Part shown: piece by piece, positions 17,667 to 25,519 of the stretch
Numbering within the stretch: position 1 is the first letter of the stretch
Layout of the letters: every line of letters begins with the position of its first letter
Assembly (NCBI GenBank): GCA_025458905.1
Contig: JALORN010000032.1
Location: forward strand, 1 to 39,204
Reading direction: 5' to 3'
Length of the DNA: 39,204 nucleotides
Source: Steroidobacteraceae bacterium
GTDB lineage: Bacteria; Pseudomonadota; Gammaproteobacteria; Steroidobacterales; Steroidobacteraceae
Translations under genes and position numbers: made by a program
The notes under the pieces: model-generated
The model's database searches: none
The model's input: the letters and a program-made list of their open reading frames with translations, nothing else
Told to the model about the DNA's origin: nothing

Positions 17667-17963
17667 TCAGCGGCGGTCGCCCGGTCCCTCGAGTGCCGCG
17701 ACCACCTCGGCGGTGAACTGGCGCCGCGCCGCGTCGATCGCCTCGCGCTCGGCCGCGCTCGGCTGCCAGCGCTCGACCAGGTCGCGCACCGGGATGCCGT
17801 TCTGCGACAGCACGGCCTCGAGCACCAGCTGCCGATCCTTCAGCACCCACAGCTCCTTCGCGAGCAACAGGGCCAGCTGCGCCACCGGGTCGCTGCGGAC
17901 CGCGGTGTCGTTCGGGGTCAGGCCGAGGAAGCCGAGGCGCGGATTACCCGGGCTTGTGGCCAT
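17667..17963 (-). CDS. Small helical partner protein of methyltransferase (copy 1)
   Basis: A 98-residue protein not recognised as a named family. From residue 25 it is predicted almost wholly helical: AQLALLLAKELWVLKDRQLV, then LEAVLSQNG, a helix LVERW, and P-x3-E leading into a last helix. The core ELWVLKDR matches ELWILRDR in the protein at 21313-21621 and EVNVLRDR at 36968-37267; each is next to a related methyltransferase. The ATG at 17963 lies 20 nt inside the end of the methyltransferase gene, so translation is likely coupled. It has no signal peptide. A subunit or adaptor role is inferred from conserved pairing. Confidence 0.8.
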   Translation of the reverse strand: MATSPGNPRLGFLGLTPNDTAVRSDPVAQLALLLAKELWVLKDRQLVLEAVLSQNGIPVRDLVERWQPSAAEREAIDAARRQFTAEVVAALEGPGDRR

Positions 17964-18990
17964 AGGTCACCCAGGGATACTTCGCGCCCTTGAAGCCCTC
18001 GGAGCGCACGTCGACGAAGCCCGCGTCGCGCGCCGCCTGCGCGAGGTCGAGCGTCGCCGCGGAGCGCCAGAACGGCTCGCCACCGTGCACCGCCGTGTAC
18101 TCCGCCCAGCGCACCGCCACCTTGTCGAGCGCGCGGTACGGGGTGACGTCGGTGAACAGCATGTCGCCGCCCGGCCGCAGCAGCCGGAAGGCCTCGCGCA
18201 TCTGCGCGCGCGTCACCTCGGCCGGGATCTCGTGCAGCACGATGTAGGAGGTGACGAGGTCGAACGACGACGACTCGAAGCCGGTGTCCTCGGCCGCGAG
18301 CTGGAACAGCTTCCAGGCCCAGCCGTTCTCGTTGGCGACCCGTTGCGCCTGCTCGAGCATCCGCAGGCTGAGGTCGCAGCCCCAGATCTCGGCCTCGGGG
18401 AACACCTTCTGGATCTGCATGGTGTAGTGGCCGCTGCTGGTGCCGAACTCCAGGATGCGCCGGTAGTCCCGGCGCGGCAGCAGGCCGAGCACCTCGCGGC
18501 GCTGGGCGAAGATGTCGCCCGGATAGTTGCGCGAGACGTACTCGCGGTGGATCAGCTCGCCGTGCACGAAGCCCTGGTAAGGATGGCCGTCCCAGCCGCC
18601 GGTGGTGCGATGGATCCAGGCGCGGGTCTGGTACTCCGGCAGCCGCTCGCCGAGCCGTACCTCGAGGGTCGCCGGGCCCTTCGACTGCAGCTCGCGCAGC
18701 TTCGGCTCGAGCTCCGGACGGATCTCGTCGAACGCGGCCTGGCCGATCCGGCCGTGGCTCACCCCGCTCCACTCGCCGAGGATCGCGAGCGCGCGGTTGG
18801 CCCGCGAGTCGGCGAGCGCGGCATCGACCTGCCGCAGCCGCTCGTCGAGGTCGTCGGCCAGGGTCTGCTGGTCGAGGCCGCGCGCGGCGAGGTCGGCATC
18901 GACCTTCGCCCGCAGCCTGGCACTCGCCACGGCGAGGTCGGAGAGGAAGGCCGTGGCGGCGCGTCCCTGCTGGCGGAGCTGGAAATCCAT
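17944..18990 (-). CDS. Class I SAM-dependent methyltransferase with long N-terminal domain (copy 1)
   Basis: 348 residues. About 170 residues, largely helical and of unknown fold, precede the SAM domain. Motif I is RRILEFGTSSG (178-187), the acidic residue ending strand 2 is Asp206 in WGCDLS, and motif IV is FDLVTSYIVLHE (243-254). LRPGGDMLFTD is the post-motif strand. Shared with the other two copies are an HRTTGGWDG segment (127-135), the HE pair, GGEPFW (303-308) and AGF. The end KYPWVTYGHKPG matches GYPWVTRGRKPA in copy 2. Substrate unknown; no hallmark of UbiE, arsenite or rRNA methyltransferases was seen. AGGAG precedes ATG 18990. It leads an operon with its small partner and a dehydrogenase. 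Confidence 0.9.
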   Translation of the reverse strand: MDFQLRQQGRAATAFLSDLAVASARLRAKVDADLAARGLDQQTLADDLDERLRQVDAALADSRANRALAILGEWSGVSHGRIGQAAFDEIRPELEPKLRELQSKGPATLEVRLGERLPEYQTRAWIHRTTGGWDGHPYQGFVHGELIHREYVSRNYPGDIFAQRREVLGLLPRRDYRRILEFGTSSGHYTMQIQKVFPEAEIWGCDLSLRMLEQAQRVANENGWAWKLFQLAAEDTGFESSSFDLVTSYIVLHEIPAEVTRAQMREAFRLLRPGGDMLFTDVTPYRALDKVAVRWAEYTAVHGGEPFWRSAATLDLAQAARDAGFVDVRSEGFKGAKYPWVTYGHKPG

Positions 18991-19020
18991 GTCGGTCGCA
19001 CTCCTGACGGTGAAGCCGGG

Positions 19021-19026
19021 ATTGTA
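19021..19026 (-). promoter_or_regulatory. Candidate -10 element for methyltransferase copy 1
   Basis: TACAAT on the minus strand (5 of 6 matches), in the context GCTACAATCC, about 30 nt before ATG 18990. No clear -35. Confidence 0.38.
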
Positions 19027-19242
19027 GCGCGACCGCGCAGCCCACCTGCGGTCGGCCCGCCCCCGCGGTCGGCGCGCTGCCGGTGAGCCCGGGCCACGCC
19101 GCCCCGGGGGCCGGCCGGTCCCCGATGCGCCCGCGGGCGGGTCGCGCCCGGGGCCCGCGTCGGGCGGCCCCGCCCGGTACGGAGGAACCACGAGGATCAC
19201 GCCATGAAACCGCCCGGACCGAGGGGTGGGATGGCCGTCGGC

Positions 19243-19248
19243 TACACT
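19243..19248 (+). promoter_or_regulatory. Candidate -10 element for the exported alpha/beta hydrolase
   Basis: TACACT in GCTACACTGG lies 30 nt before ATG 19279. If used, transcription would begin after the alternative ATG at 19204, which supports the later start. No -35 is evident. Confidence 0.28.
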
Positions 19249-19278
19249 GGCCGCGACCCGAGGAGCCGCCCTGCCGCG

Positions 19279-20193
19279 ATGGCCGACCCGATCCGCAACC
19301 TGCCCGGCCGCCTGGCCACTGCCCTGCTGGCGCTGGGGCTGGCGGCCTCGGTGCGGCCGGCGCTGGCCGACCCAGTGCGCACCGCGACGGTCGAGCTCAG
19401 CCGGGCCACGCTGTTCTACCGCGCGGCGGGCAAGGGCCCGCCGGCCGTGTTCGTCCACGCCCTGCTGACCGACTCGCGCACCTGGAACGACCAGCTGCTC
19501 GGCCTCGCCGACCGCAGCCGGATGTTCGCGCCGGACCTCTCCGGCCAGGGTTTCTCCTCGCAGTGGTACGCCGACAAGATCAGTTCCGAGGCCTATGCCG
19601 ACGAGCTGCTGGAGTTCATCGACTCGCTGCAGCTGCGCGCGCCGGTCGACCTGGTCGGCCTCAGCGGCGGCGGCATGATCGCGGCGCTCGCCTGCGCCAA
19701 GCGACCCACGGCCTGCCGCTCGCTGGTGCTGATCAGCACCGTGTTCGACGAGCGCGCCACCGACCCGGCCGGCGTGCGCTACCGCGCCGAGAACGCGCGC
19801 ACGGTCGTGATCGAGGGCAAGGACACCCTGTTCCGGCGCTTCAACGAGTACATCGTCGCGCCGGGCGCCTCGCTGAAGGCCCGTGCCCGCTACCGGACCA
19901 TGCTCGAGCAGACGCCCTACGAGCAGTTCGTGGCCTTCCTGACCACCGGCACCGAGGCGCCGCGCGGCGACCTGCCGGCGCAGCTGAAACTCCCGGTGAT
20001 GATCCCGGTCGGACAGGGAGACGGCGTGCTGACCCCGGCGCTGGCGCAGAAGACCGCCGCGCTGTTCCCGGACGCGCGCGTCGTCGTGCTGCCGAGCGCC
20101 GGCCGGCTGCTGCCGATCGAGGCGCCGCGCGAGTTCAACGACGCCCTGCGCCGCTTCTGGGACGAACTCGATTCCAAAGGAGACAAGCGATGA
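19279..20193 (+). CDS. Exported alpha/beta hydrolase fold protein lacking the catalytic histidine
   Basis: 304 residues. Start 19279 follows AGGAG and gives a signal peptide (MADPIRNLPGRLATALLALG ... PALA, cleavage near residue 30); an ATG at 19204 would bury the signal. Fold landmarks are VFVHALLTDSRTW, APDLSGQGFS, the nucleophile elbow GLSGGG (Ser129) and GQGDGVLTP (Asp248). Where the family has GH-x2-P-x-E-x-P, this protein has SAGRLLPIEAP, so Arg276 replaces the catalytic His. It may be a binding or regulatory pseudo-hydrolase, or use another base. Its stop overlaps the ATG of methyltransferase copy 2 by ATGA, so the two are translationally coupled. Confidence 0.87.
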   Translation: MADPIRNLPGRLATALLALGLAASVRPALADPVRTATVELSRATLFYRAAGKGPPAVFVHALLTDSRTWNDQLLGLADRSRMFAPDLSGQGFSSQWYADKISSEAYADELLEFIDSLQLRAPVDLVGLSGGGMIAALACAKRPTACRSLVLISTVFDERATDPAGVRYRAENARTVVIEGKDTLFRRFNEYIVAPGASLKARARYRTMLEQTPYEQFVAFLTTGTEAPRGDLPAQLKLPVMIPVGQGDGVLTPALAQKTAALFPDARVVVLPSAGRLLPIEAPREFNDALRRFWDELDSKGDKR

Positions 20194-21281
20194 TCACGCT
20201 GAAGCAACGCGGCCGTGCCGGCCTGCAGTTCCTCGGGTCCCTGCAGCAGTTCTCGAGCTCGGAGCTGCGCGACCAGGCCGAGGCCGACTACGCCGCGCAG
20301 CCCGAGGCGCCGGCCCTCGCCGCGGAGTGGCAAGCCGGCGACGTCCGGCCGCACGTCTGGCGCGAGCGCCTGGAGCGCGCGCGCGACGTGGTCGAGCGCT
20401 CCAAGGCCTATCGCTACAACCGCTTCTACCAGCGCTTCGTCGCCGAGCAGAACTTCGTGCGCGCGATCCCGGCGGTCGAGCAGCGTCGCAAGGAGTGGGA
20501 GGCGCTCGTCGAGGCGAAGAAGCCGAAGGACGAGTCGCGGCTGAAGCTCGACCCGCAGCTGCCGATCCCGCGCTGGTACGAAGGCGTCGAGTGGCACCTC
20601 GAGCCCGGCGGCTGGGACGGCTACGACCTGGCCATGCCCATGTTCATGGCGGGCATCGGGCCCCACGTGTTCGCGCTCGGCGGCTACGCCGCGGTGGACG
20701 TCAACTGCGACATCCGCTCGCAGCGCAAGAACGTCCTGTCGCAGTTCCGGCGGCGCGACTTCCGGCGCATCTACGAGGCCGGCTGCGGCGGCGCGACGAC
20801 GCTCGCAGTGGCGCGCCAGCTGTTCCCGCAGGCCGAGCTGGTCGGCGGCGACCTCTCGCCGGCGCTCCTGAAGAACGGCCACTTCGTCAGCGAGATGATG
20901 AACCTCGGCATCACCTTCCGGCAGGAGGACGCCACCCAGGTCGCGGAGGCCGACGGCAGCGTCGACGCCGTGATCAGCTACGCGGTGCACCACGAGATGC
21001 CGCCGGCGGTCAGCGCGGCGATGATCAGGGAGATGTTCCGCATCCTCGCGCCGGGCGGCGAGATGGTGATCAGCGACCCCCCACCGTTCCGCGCGGTGAG
21101 CCCGATGCAGGCCGTGATCCTCGACTGGGACACCGACAACCGCGCCGAGCCGTTCTTCTCGGCCGCGGCGATGGCCAACCTCGCGCAGATGATGCGCGAC
21201 GCCGGCTTCGTCGACGTCGAGGAATACGCGCTCGAGAAGCGCGGCTATCCGTGGGTCACCCGCGGCCGCAAGCCGGCCTGA
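20190..21281 (+). CDS. Class I SAM-dependent methyltransferase with long N-terminal domain (copy 2)
   Basis: 363 residues. It begins MITLKQRGRAGLQFLGSL, similar to the start of copy 1 (LRQQGRAATAFLSDL). A helical, Arg/Glu-rich N-terminal region runs to about 125. WHLEPGGWDG (135-144) is the shared pre-SAM motif. Motif I is RRIYEAGCGGATT (193-205), with Asp221 in GGDLS, VDAVISYAVHHEMP (258-271), LAPGGEMVISD, AEPFF (319-323) and a YPWVTRGRKPA end. The ribosome site AAGGAGA is nearly perfect, and the ATG overlaps the hydrolase stop. The small partner gene follows after 31 nt. Substrate unknown. The same enzyme family as copies 1 and 3 by shared motifs, though overall identity is modest. Confidence 0.9.
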   Translation: MITLKQRGRAGLQFLGSLQQFSSSELRDQAEADYAAQPEAPALAAEWQAGDVRPHVWRERLERARDVVERSKAYRYNRFYQRFVAEQNFVRAIPAVEQRRKEWEALVEAKKPKDESRLKLDPQLPIPRWYEGVEWHLEPGGWDGYDLAMPMFMAGIGPHVFALGGYAAVDVNCDIRSQRKNVLSQFRRRDFRRIYEAGCGGATTLAVARQLFPQAELVGGDLSPALLKNGHFVSEMMNLGITFRQEDATQVAEADGSVDAVISYAVHHEMPPAVSAAMIREMFRILAPGGEMVISDPPPFRAVSPMQAVILDWDTDNRAEPFFSAAAMANLAQMMRDAGFVDVEEYALEKRGYPWVTRGRKPA

Positions 21282-21312
21282 GCCGCGGCGTCGAGAGGGG
21301 AGCAGCACGCAC

Positions 21313-21621
21313 ATGTCACGCACTGTCGACCGGCCCGAGCGTTCCTACCTCGGGCAGCAGGAGCTCGACGACGTCGTCCGGATGAACACCGAGCTGATGG
21401 CCGAGCTCTGGATCCTGCGCGATCGCGTCACGGTGCTCGAGCACCTGCTCGAGCAGAAGCAGCTGATCGACCGCAAGGCGCTGTCGGAGTTCGTGCCCGA
21501 GGGCGAGCTCGCGAAGGAGCTCGAGCGCGAGCGCAATGCCCTGGTGGCGAAGGTCGCCGGTGCGCCGCACCAGAAGCACTACGACCACGCCTCCCTCGCG
21601 AAGCAGGCCGACGTTGGCTGA
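21313..21621 (+). CDS. Small helical partner protein of methyltransferase (copy 2)
   Basis: A 102-residue, highly charged helical protein. The central segment MNTELMAELWILRDRVTVLE, then HLLEQKQLI, is heptad-like and could form a coiled coil. It shares the [EK]-L-W-[VI]-L-[KR]-D-R-x3-LE-x2-L core with the protein at 17667-17963 and, less closely, with 36968-37267. FVPEGELAKELERER forms the following helix. The last 15 residues (HQKHYDHASLAKQADVG) have no counterpart in the other copies. AGGGGAG lies 11 nt before the ATG. Its end overlaps the likely TTG start of the lipoprotein hydrolase gene, so four genes appear to form one operon. Confidence 0.82.
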   Translation: MSRTVDRPERSYLGQQELDDVVRMNTELMAELWILRDRVTVLEHLLEQKQLIDRKALSEFVPEGELAKELERERNALVAKVAGAPHQKHYDHASLAKQADVG

Positions 21622-22633
21622 GCGCCCCGCACCCGCGCGCTGCTGGCTGGCGCTCGTGGCGCTGTGCACGCTCGCGGCGGGCTGCGCCGGCACCGCGCCG
21701 CCCGCGGCGCCCGCGGCCACGTACCGCGGCGCCCCCGCGGCCGCGCTCGACCGGTCCCGCACCACGGTCTTCTCGGACGCCGAGCTGCGCAAGTGGTACG
21801 CGCAGGGCACCTCGCGCTTCGTCACCGTCGACGGCGTGGCGTTCCACCTGCGCGACGAGGGCCGCGGCCCGCCGCTGCTGCTGATCAACGGCCACCTCGG
21901 CAGCCTGCACATGTGGGAGCCGTGGATGCCGGCGCTGCAGCGCGAGTTCCGGGTGATCCGGATCGACTACGCGCCCTATGGCCTCTCGGGTCCCGACCCG
22001 TCCGGGCGCTACGACACCCAGCGCTCGGTGGCGCTGGTGCTGAAGCTCGCCGACCAGCTCGGCCTCGGGCGCTTCCACGTCGGCGGCACCTCCAACGGCG
22101 CGCTGGTGGCCCTGTTCCTCGCGATCGAGCATCCGGAGCGCGTCGACCGCGTGGTCGTCTCGACGCTGCCGGCGAGCCGCCCGCCGCCGCGCCGGCCCTC
22201 GCCCGAGATGCTGGCCGCGGTCACGGCACAGAAGCCGCTGGCGCCGTTCCAGTCGCGGGAGTTCTTCGTCGCCTTCCTGCGCGACGTCTGTGCCAACGAC
22301 GCGGTGATCGACGACGCGCTCGTCGACCGCTATTGGGCGCTCAACAACCGCGCCGGCGCCAAGGCGGCGGTCGATGCCTACATCCAGACCCAGTACGCGA
22401 TGTGGGACACGCTCGACGTGCCGCGCTACTACGCACGTCTCACGCGACCGATGCTGATCCAGTGGGGCGCGGACGGGGTGGTGCTGCCGCGCTGGGTCGG
22501 CGACCAGGTGGCCGCGCTGTTCGCGGGCCGCCCGGTGACACTGGTCCAGTATCCCGGTGCCGGCCACCTGCCGATGATCGAGCAGCCCGAGGCCACGGTC
22601 CGCGACGCGATCGCCTTCCTGCAGGGACGCTGA
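21614..22633 (+). CDS. Alpha/beta hydrolase, predicted lipoprotein
   Basis: 339 residues from TTG 21614. No ATG or GTG fits better: the TTG start gives a textbook lipoprotein signal (AERPAPARCWLALVALCTLAAGC, split here only for description) with the lipidated Cys24 in LAAGC. The earlier in-frame ATG lies inside the small gene. Fold marks are LLLINGHLGSLHMW, the elbow GGTSNG (Ser160), WGADGVVLP (Asp288) and GAGHLPMIEQP (His318), so the triad is complete. It would act at the periplasmic face of a membrane. Substrate unknown; the family includes esterases, lactonases and haloperoxidase-like enzymes. Last gene of the hydrolase-methyltransferase-small protein-hydrolase operon. Confidence 0.85.
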   Translation: MAERPAPARCWLALVALCTLAAGCAGTAPPAAPAATYRGAPAAALDRSRTTVFSDAELRKWYAQGTSRFVTVDGVAFHLRDEGRGPPLLLINGHLGSLHMWEPWMPALQREFRVIRIDYAPYGLSGPDPSGRYDTQRSVALVLKLADQLGLGRFHVGGTSNGALVALFLAIEHPERVDRVVVSTLPASRPPPRRPSPEMLAAVTAQKPLAPFQSREFFVAFLRDVCANDAVIDDALVDRYWALNNRAGAKAAVDAYIQTQYAMWDTLDVPRYYARLTRPMLIQWGADGVVLPRWVGDQVAALFAGRPVTLVQYPGAGHLPMIEQPEATVRDAIAFLQGR

Positions 22634-22717
22634 CCCGCTCGCAGCCAGACCGCCCGCAACGGCCGCGTGCTCCAGGACCGGCGCTCGGCGCACGGCCCGC
22701 CGCCCAGGCGGCCTCGC

Positions 22718-24718
22718 TCAGCGCGGCGCCGCCGCGTCCACCGCGTGGAAGGTCACGAGTTCCACGCCCTCCGTGACCTGCTCGCCGGGCGTGACGTGCA
22801 CCGCCTCGAGGCGGCCGTCGAACGGAGCGAGCACCGTGTGCTCCATCTTCATGGCCTCGAGCACCAGCAGTGGCGCGCCGCGCGGATAGTCGCGGCCGGC
22901 CTCGGCCAGCAGCCCGACGACGCGACCCGGCATCGGCGCGCGCAGGTGGCTCTCGGCGGGCCCGGCCGCCGCGCGCGGGGCGAGCGGATCGAGGTGCTCG
23001 ATCGCGAAGCGGCCCGCGTCGGTCCAGAGGTGCAGCACGCTACCGACACGGACCACCGTGACGGCCTGGCGCCCGCCGTCGACGGCCAGGTCCAGGGTCA
23101 CGGGGTCGCGCCACAGCGCCTCGACCGCGTGCGGCGTGCCGTCGAGCGTGATCCTCCAGCCACCGGCCCGCCACTGCACGTCGGCCGCGGCCTTCCAGGC
23201 GCCGCTGCGCAGCGTCACCTCGCGACAGGCCGTGCCGACGATCCGCCAGCCGCCGCGATCGTCCCAGGGCGAGCGCGGCTCGCCGAGGGGCGCTCCCGGC
23301 GGCAGGACCACGGCGGCCGCCGCGGCGAGCCACGCCACGGCCGGCGGCGGCGCCGGTGCCGGGAACAGCACGCTCGCCTCCCGCTCGATCAGCGCGGTGT
23401 CGAGGTCGGCGGTGGCGAACGCCTGGCTCGCGGCCAGGCGTTGCAGGAACGCCAGGTTCGAGGCGACACCGACCACGCGGCACTCGCCGAGCGCGCGCCG
23501 CAGCCGCGCCAGCGCCTCGGTGCGGTCCGCGCCGTGCACGACCAGCTTCGCGATCATCGGGTCGTAGTACGGCGTGATCTCCCCGCCCTGCTCGACGCCG
23601 GAGTCGATGCGCACCTGGGACGTCGGCTGCGGGAAGGCCAGGTGGTGCAGCCGGCCCGTCGACGGCAGGAAGCCGCGCTCCGGATCCTCGGCGTAGAGCC
23701 GCGCCTCGATCGCGTGGCCGGTGATCCGCAGCGTCTCCTGCGCGAGCGGCAGGGCCTCGCCCGCCGCGACCCGCAGCTGCCACTCGACCAGGTCCAGGCC
23801 GGTGATCATCTCGGTGACCGGGTGCTCGACCTGCAGCCGCGTGTTCATCTCCATGAAGTGGAAGGCGCCGTCGGGCGCGAGGATGAACTCGACCGTACCG
23901 GCGCCGACGTAGCCGACGGCCCGGGTGGCCTCGACCGCGGCGGCTCCCATCGCCGCGCGCCGGGCCGCGGACAGCCCAGGTGCGGGCGCCTCCTCCAGCA
24001 CCTTCTGGTGGCGGCGCTGCACCGAGCAGTCGCGCTCGAAGAGGTGCACCACGCCGCCGTGGGCGTCGGCGAACACCTGTACCTCGACGTGGCGCGGACG
24101 CAGCACGTAGCGCTCCAGGATCACGCGCTCGTCGCCGAAGCTCGCGGCCGCCTCGCGCCGGCAGGAGGCGAGCGCGGCGGCGAAATCCGTCGCGCGCTCC
24201 ACGCGGCGCATGCCCTTGCCGCCACCGCCCGCGGTCGCCTTGATCAGCACCGGGTATCCGAGGGCGTCGGCCTGGACCTGCAGGAAGGCAGCATCCTGCT
24301 CGGGGCCGTGGTAGCCGGGTACGACCGGCACGCCGGCGCGCGCCATCAGCGCCTTGGCCTCGGACTTCGAGCCCATCGCGCGGATCGCCGCGGGCGGCGG
24401 CCCGACGAACACCAGGCCGGCCGCCGCGCAGGCCTCGGCGAAGGCGGCATTCTCCGACAGGAAGCCATAGCCCGGATGCACCGCGTCGGCACCACTGCGG
24501 CGCGCGGCCGCGAGGATCGCGTCGATCCGCAGGTAGCTCTCGGCCGGGGGCGGCGCGCCGATGCGCATGGCCTGGTCGCAGGCGCGCACGTGCGGCGCGG
24601 CCGCATCGGCGTCCGAGTGGACGGCGATGGTGGCGATGCCCAGCCGCCGCGCCGTGCGCGCGATGCGGCAGGCGATCTCGCCGCGGTTGGCGATCAGCAG
24701 CCGGCGCGGAAGCGTCAC
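22718..24718 (-). CDS. liuD: Methylcrotonyl-CoA carboxylase, biotin-carboxylase/biotin-carrier (alpha) subunit
   Basis: 666 residues. The N-terminus RRLLIANRGEIACRI, the ATP-grasp glycine loop KATAGGGGKGMRRV, MEMNTRLQVEHPVTE and the HQKVLEEAPAP region define biotin carboxylase. The C-terminal biotinyl domain holds LEAMKMEH with the biotin-accepting Lys at about 624. ATP-dependent carboxylation of biotin supplies CO2 to the LiuB subunit, which carboxylates 3-methylcrotonyl-CoA in leucine breakdown. GTG at 24718 overlaps the liuC stop (GTGA), so it is coupled; no ATG fits. The middle linker (about 450-590) is typical of MCC alpha. Assigned to MCC rather than propionyl-CoA carboxylase because of its neighbours. 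Confidence 0.94.
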   Translation of the reverse strand: MTLPRRLLIANRGEIACRIARTARRLGIATIAVHSDADAAAPHVRACDQAMRIGAPPPAESYLRIDAILAAARRSGADAVHPGYGFLSENAAFAEACAAAGLVFVGPPPAAIRAMGSKSEAKALMARAGVPVVPGYHGPEQDAAFLQVQADALGYPVLIKATAGGGGKGMRRVERATDFAAALASCRREAAASFGDERVILERYVLRPRHVEVQVFADAHGGVVHLFERDCSVQRRHQKVLEEAPAPGLSAARRAAMGAAAVEATRAVGYVGAGTVEFILAPDGAFHFMEMNTRLQVEHPVTEMITGLDLVEWQLRVAAGEALPLAQETLRITGHAIEARLYAEDPERGFLPSTGRLHHLAFPQPTSQVRIDSGVEQGGEITPYYDPMIAKLVVHGADRTEALARLRRALGECRVVGVASNLAFLQRLAASQAFATADLDTALIEREASVLFPAPAPPPAVAWLAAAAAVVLPPGAPLGEPRSPWDDRGGWRIVGTACREVTLRSGAWKAAADVQWRAGGWRITLDGTPHAVEALWRDPVTLDLAVDGGRQAVTVVRVGSVLHLWTDAGRFAIEHLDPLAPRAAAGPAESHLRAPMPGRVVGLLAEAGRDYPRGAPLLVLEAMKMEHTVLAPFDGRLEAVHVTPGEQVTEGVELVTFHAVDAAAPR

Positions 24719-25503
24719 GTCGGCGTCCACCGCGGCGGGCGCTTCTCCAGCATCGCGGCGAGGCCCTCGCGGCCTTCGTCGGAGGCCCGGGCCGCCGCGA
24801 TGCGCGCGGCCGCGTCGGCGAGCAATGCGCCGTCGAGCGGGCGCCCCGCGAACTCGCGCAGCAGGCGCTTCACGCCCGCCTGCGCGCCGGGTGCGCAGGC
24901 GAGCAGCGCCGCCACCACGCGCGCCACCGCCGCATCGAGCTGCGACGGCTCGACGGCCTCGTGCACGAGGCCGAGCCGCGCCGCCTCGCGGCCGTCGAAC
25001 GGCTCGGCCGTCAGCATGTAGCGGCTCGCGGCCCGATGCCCGATCGCGCGCAGCACGTAGGGGCCGATGGTCGCGGGCAGCAGGCCGATCCGTGCCTCGG
25101 AGAGACAGAAGCGCGCCTCGAGGGTGGCGAGCGCGACGTCGCAGGCGGCGACCAGCCCGAGCCCGCCGCCGAAGCACGCGCCGTGGACACGGGCCACCGT
25201 CGGCCTGGGGCAGGCGTCGAGCACCTCGAACAGCCGCGCGAGCCGCAGCGCGTCCTCGCGGTTCGCCTCGGGCGAGGCCGCGCCCTGTGCGGCCATCCAG
25301 CCGAGGTCGGCGCCGGCGCAGAACGCGGTGCCGCGCCCACCGAGTACCAGCACGCGCACCGCCGGATCGCGCGCCAGCTCCTCGATCGCAGCCGAGAGCG
25401 AAGCCACCAGAGTGTCGTCGAACGCATTGCGTCGCTGCGGCCGGTCGAGCCACAGCCGCGCCACGCCGCCCTCGACCCCGACCTCGACGCCACTGCCGGT
25501 CAT
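24715..25503 (-). CDS. liuC: Methylglutaconyl-CoA hydratase (enoyl-CoA hydratase family)
   Basis: 262 residues of crotonase fold. The oxyanion region is AFCAGADLGWM, and HGACFGGGLGLVAACD is followed by ARFCLSEARIGLLPATIGPYV. The first catalytic Glu of rat-type enoyl-CoA hydratase (GGG-x-E) is Gly/Leu here, as in bacterial LiuC-type sequences I know; the second Glu (LSEA) is present. In the leucine pathway it hydrates 3-methylglutaconyl-CoA to HMG-CoA. It lies between liuB (16 nt) and liuD (4-nt overlap), the standard order. Start ATG 25503 follows a GGGGG-rich ribosome site. Without the neighbours it would only be called an enoyl-CoA hydratase. Confidence 0.9.
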   Translation of the reverse strand: MTGSGVEVGVEGGVARLWLDRPQRRNAFDDTLVASLSAAIEELARDPAVRVLVLGGRGTAFCAGADLGWMAAQGAASPEANREDALRLARLFEVLDACPRPTVARVHGACFGGGLGLVAACDVALATLEARFCLSEARIGLLPATIGPYVLRAIGHRAASRYMLTAEPFDGREAARLGLVHEAVEPSQLDAAVARVVAALLACAPGAQAGVKRLLREFAGRPLDGALLADAAARIAAARASDEGREGLAAMLEKRPPRWTPT

Positions 25504-25519
25504 GCTGCGCCCCCGCCGC

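Noticed and set aside
16741..19086. Long plus-strand open frame opposite the dehydrogenase, small protein and methyltransferase genes
   Set aside because: A codon-bias shadow; no start signal and no recognisable domain, while three genes with motifs lie on the other strand.
20190..21281. Methyltransferase copy 2 as a ubiquinone, arsenite or rRNA methyltransferase
   Set aside because: Motifs and conserved cysteines specific to those families are absent and the N-terminal region does not fit.
22667..25021. Long plus-strand open frame opposite liuD and liuC
   Set aside because: A shadow of two strongly conserved enzymes.
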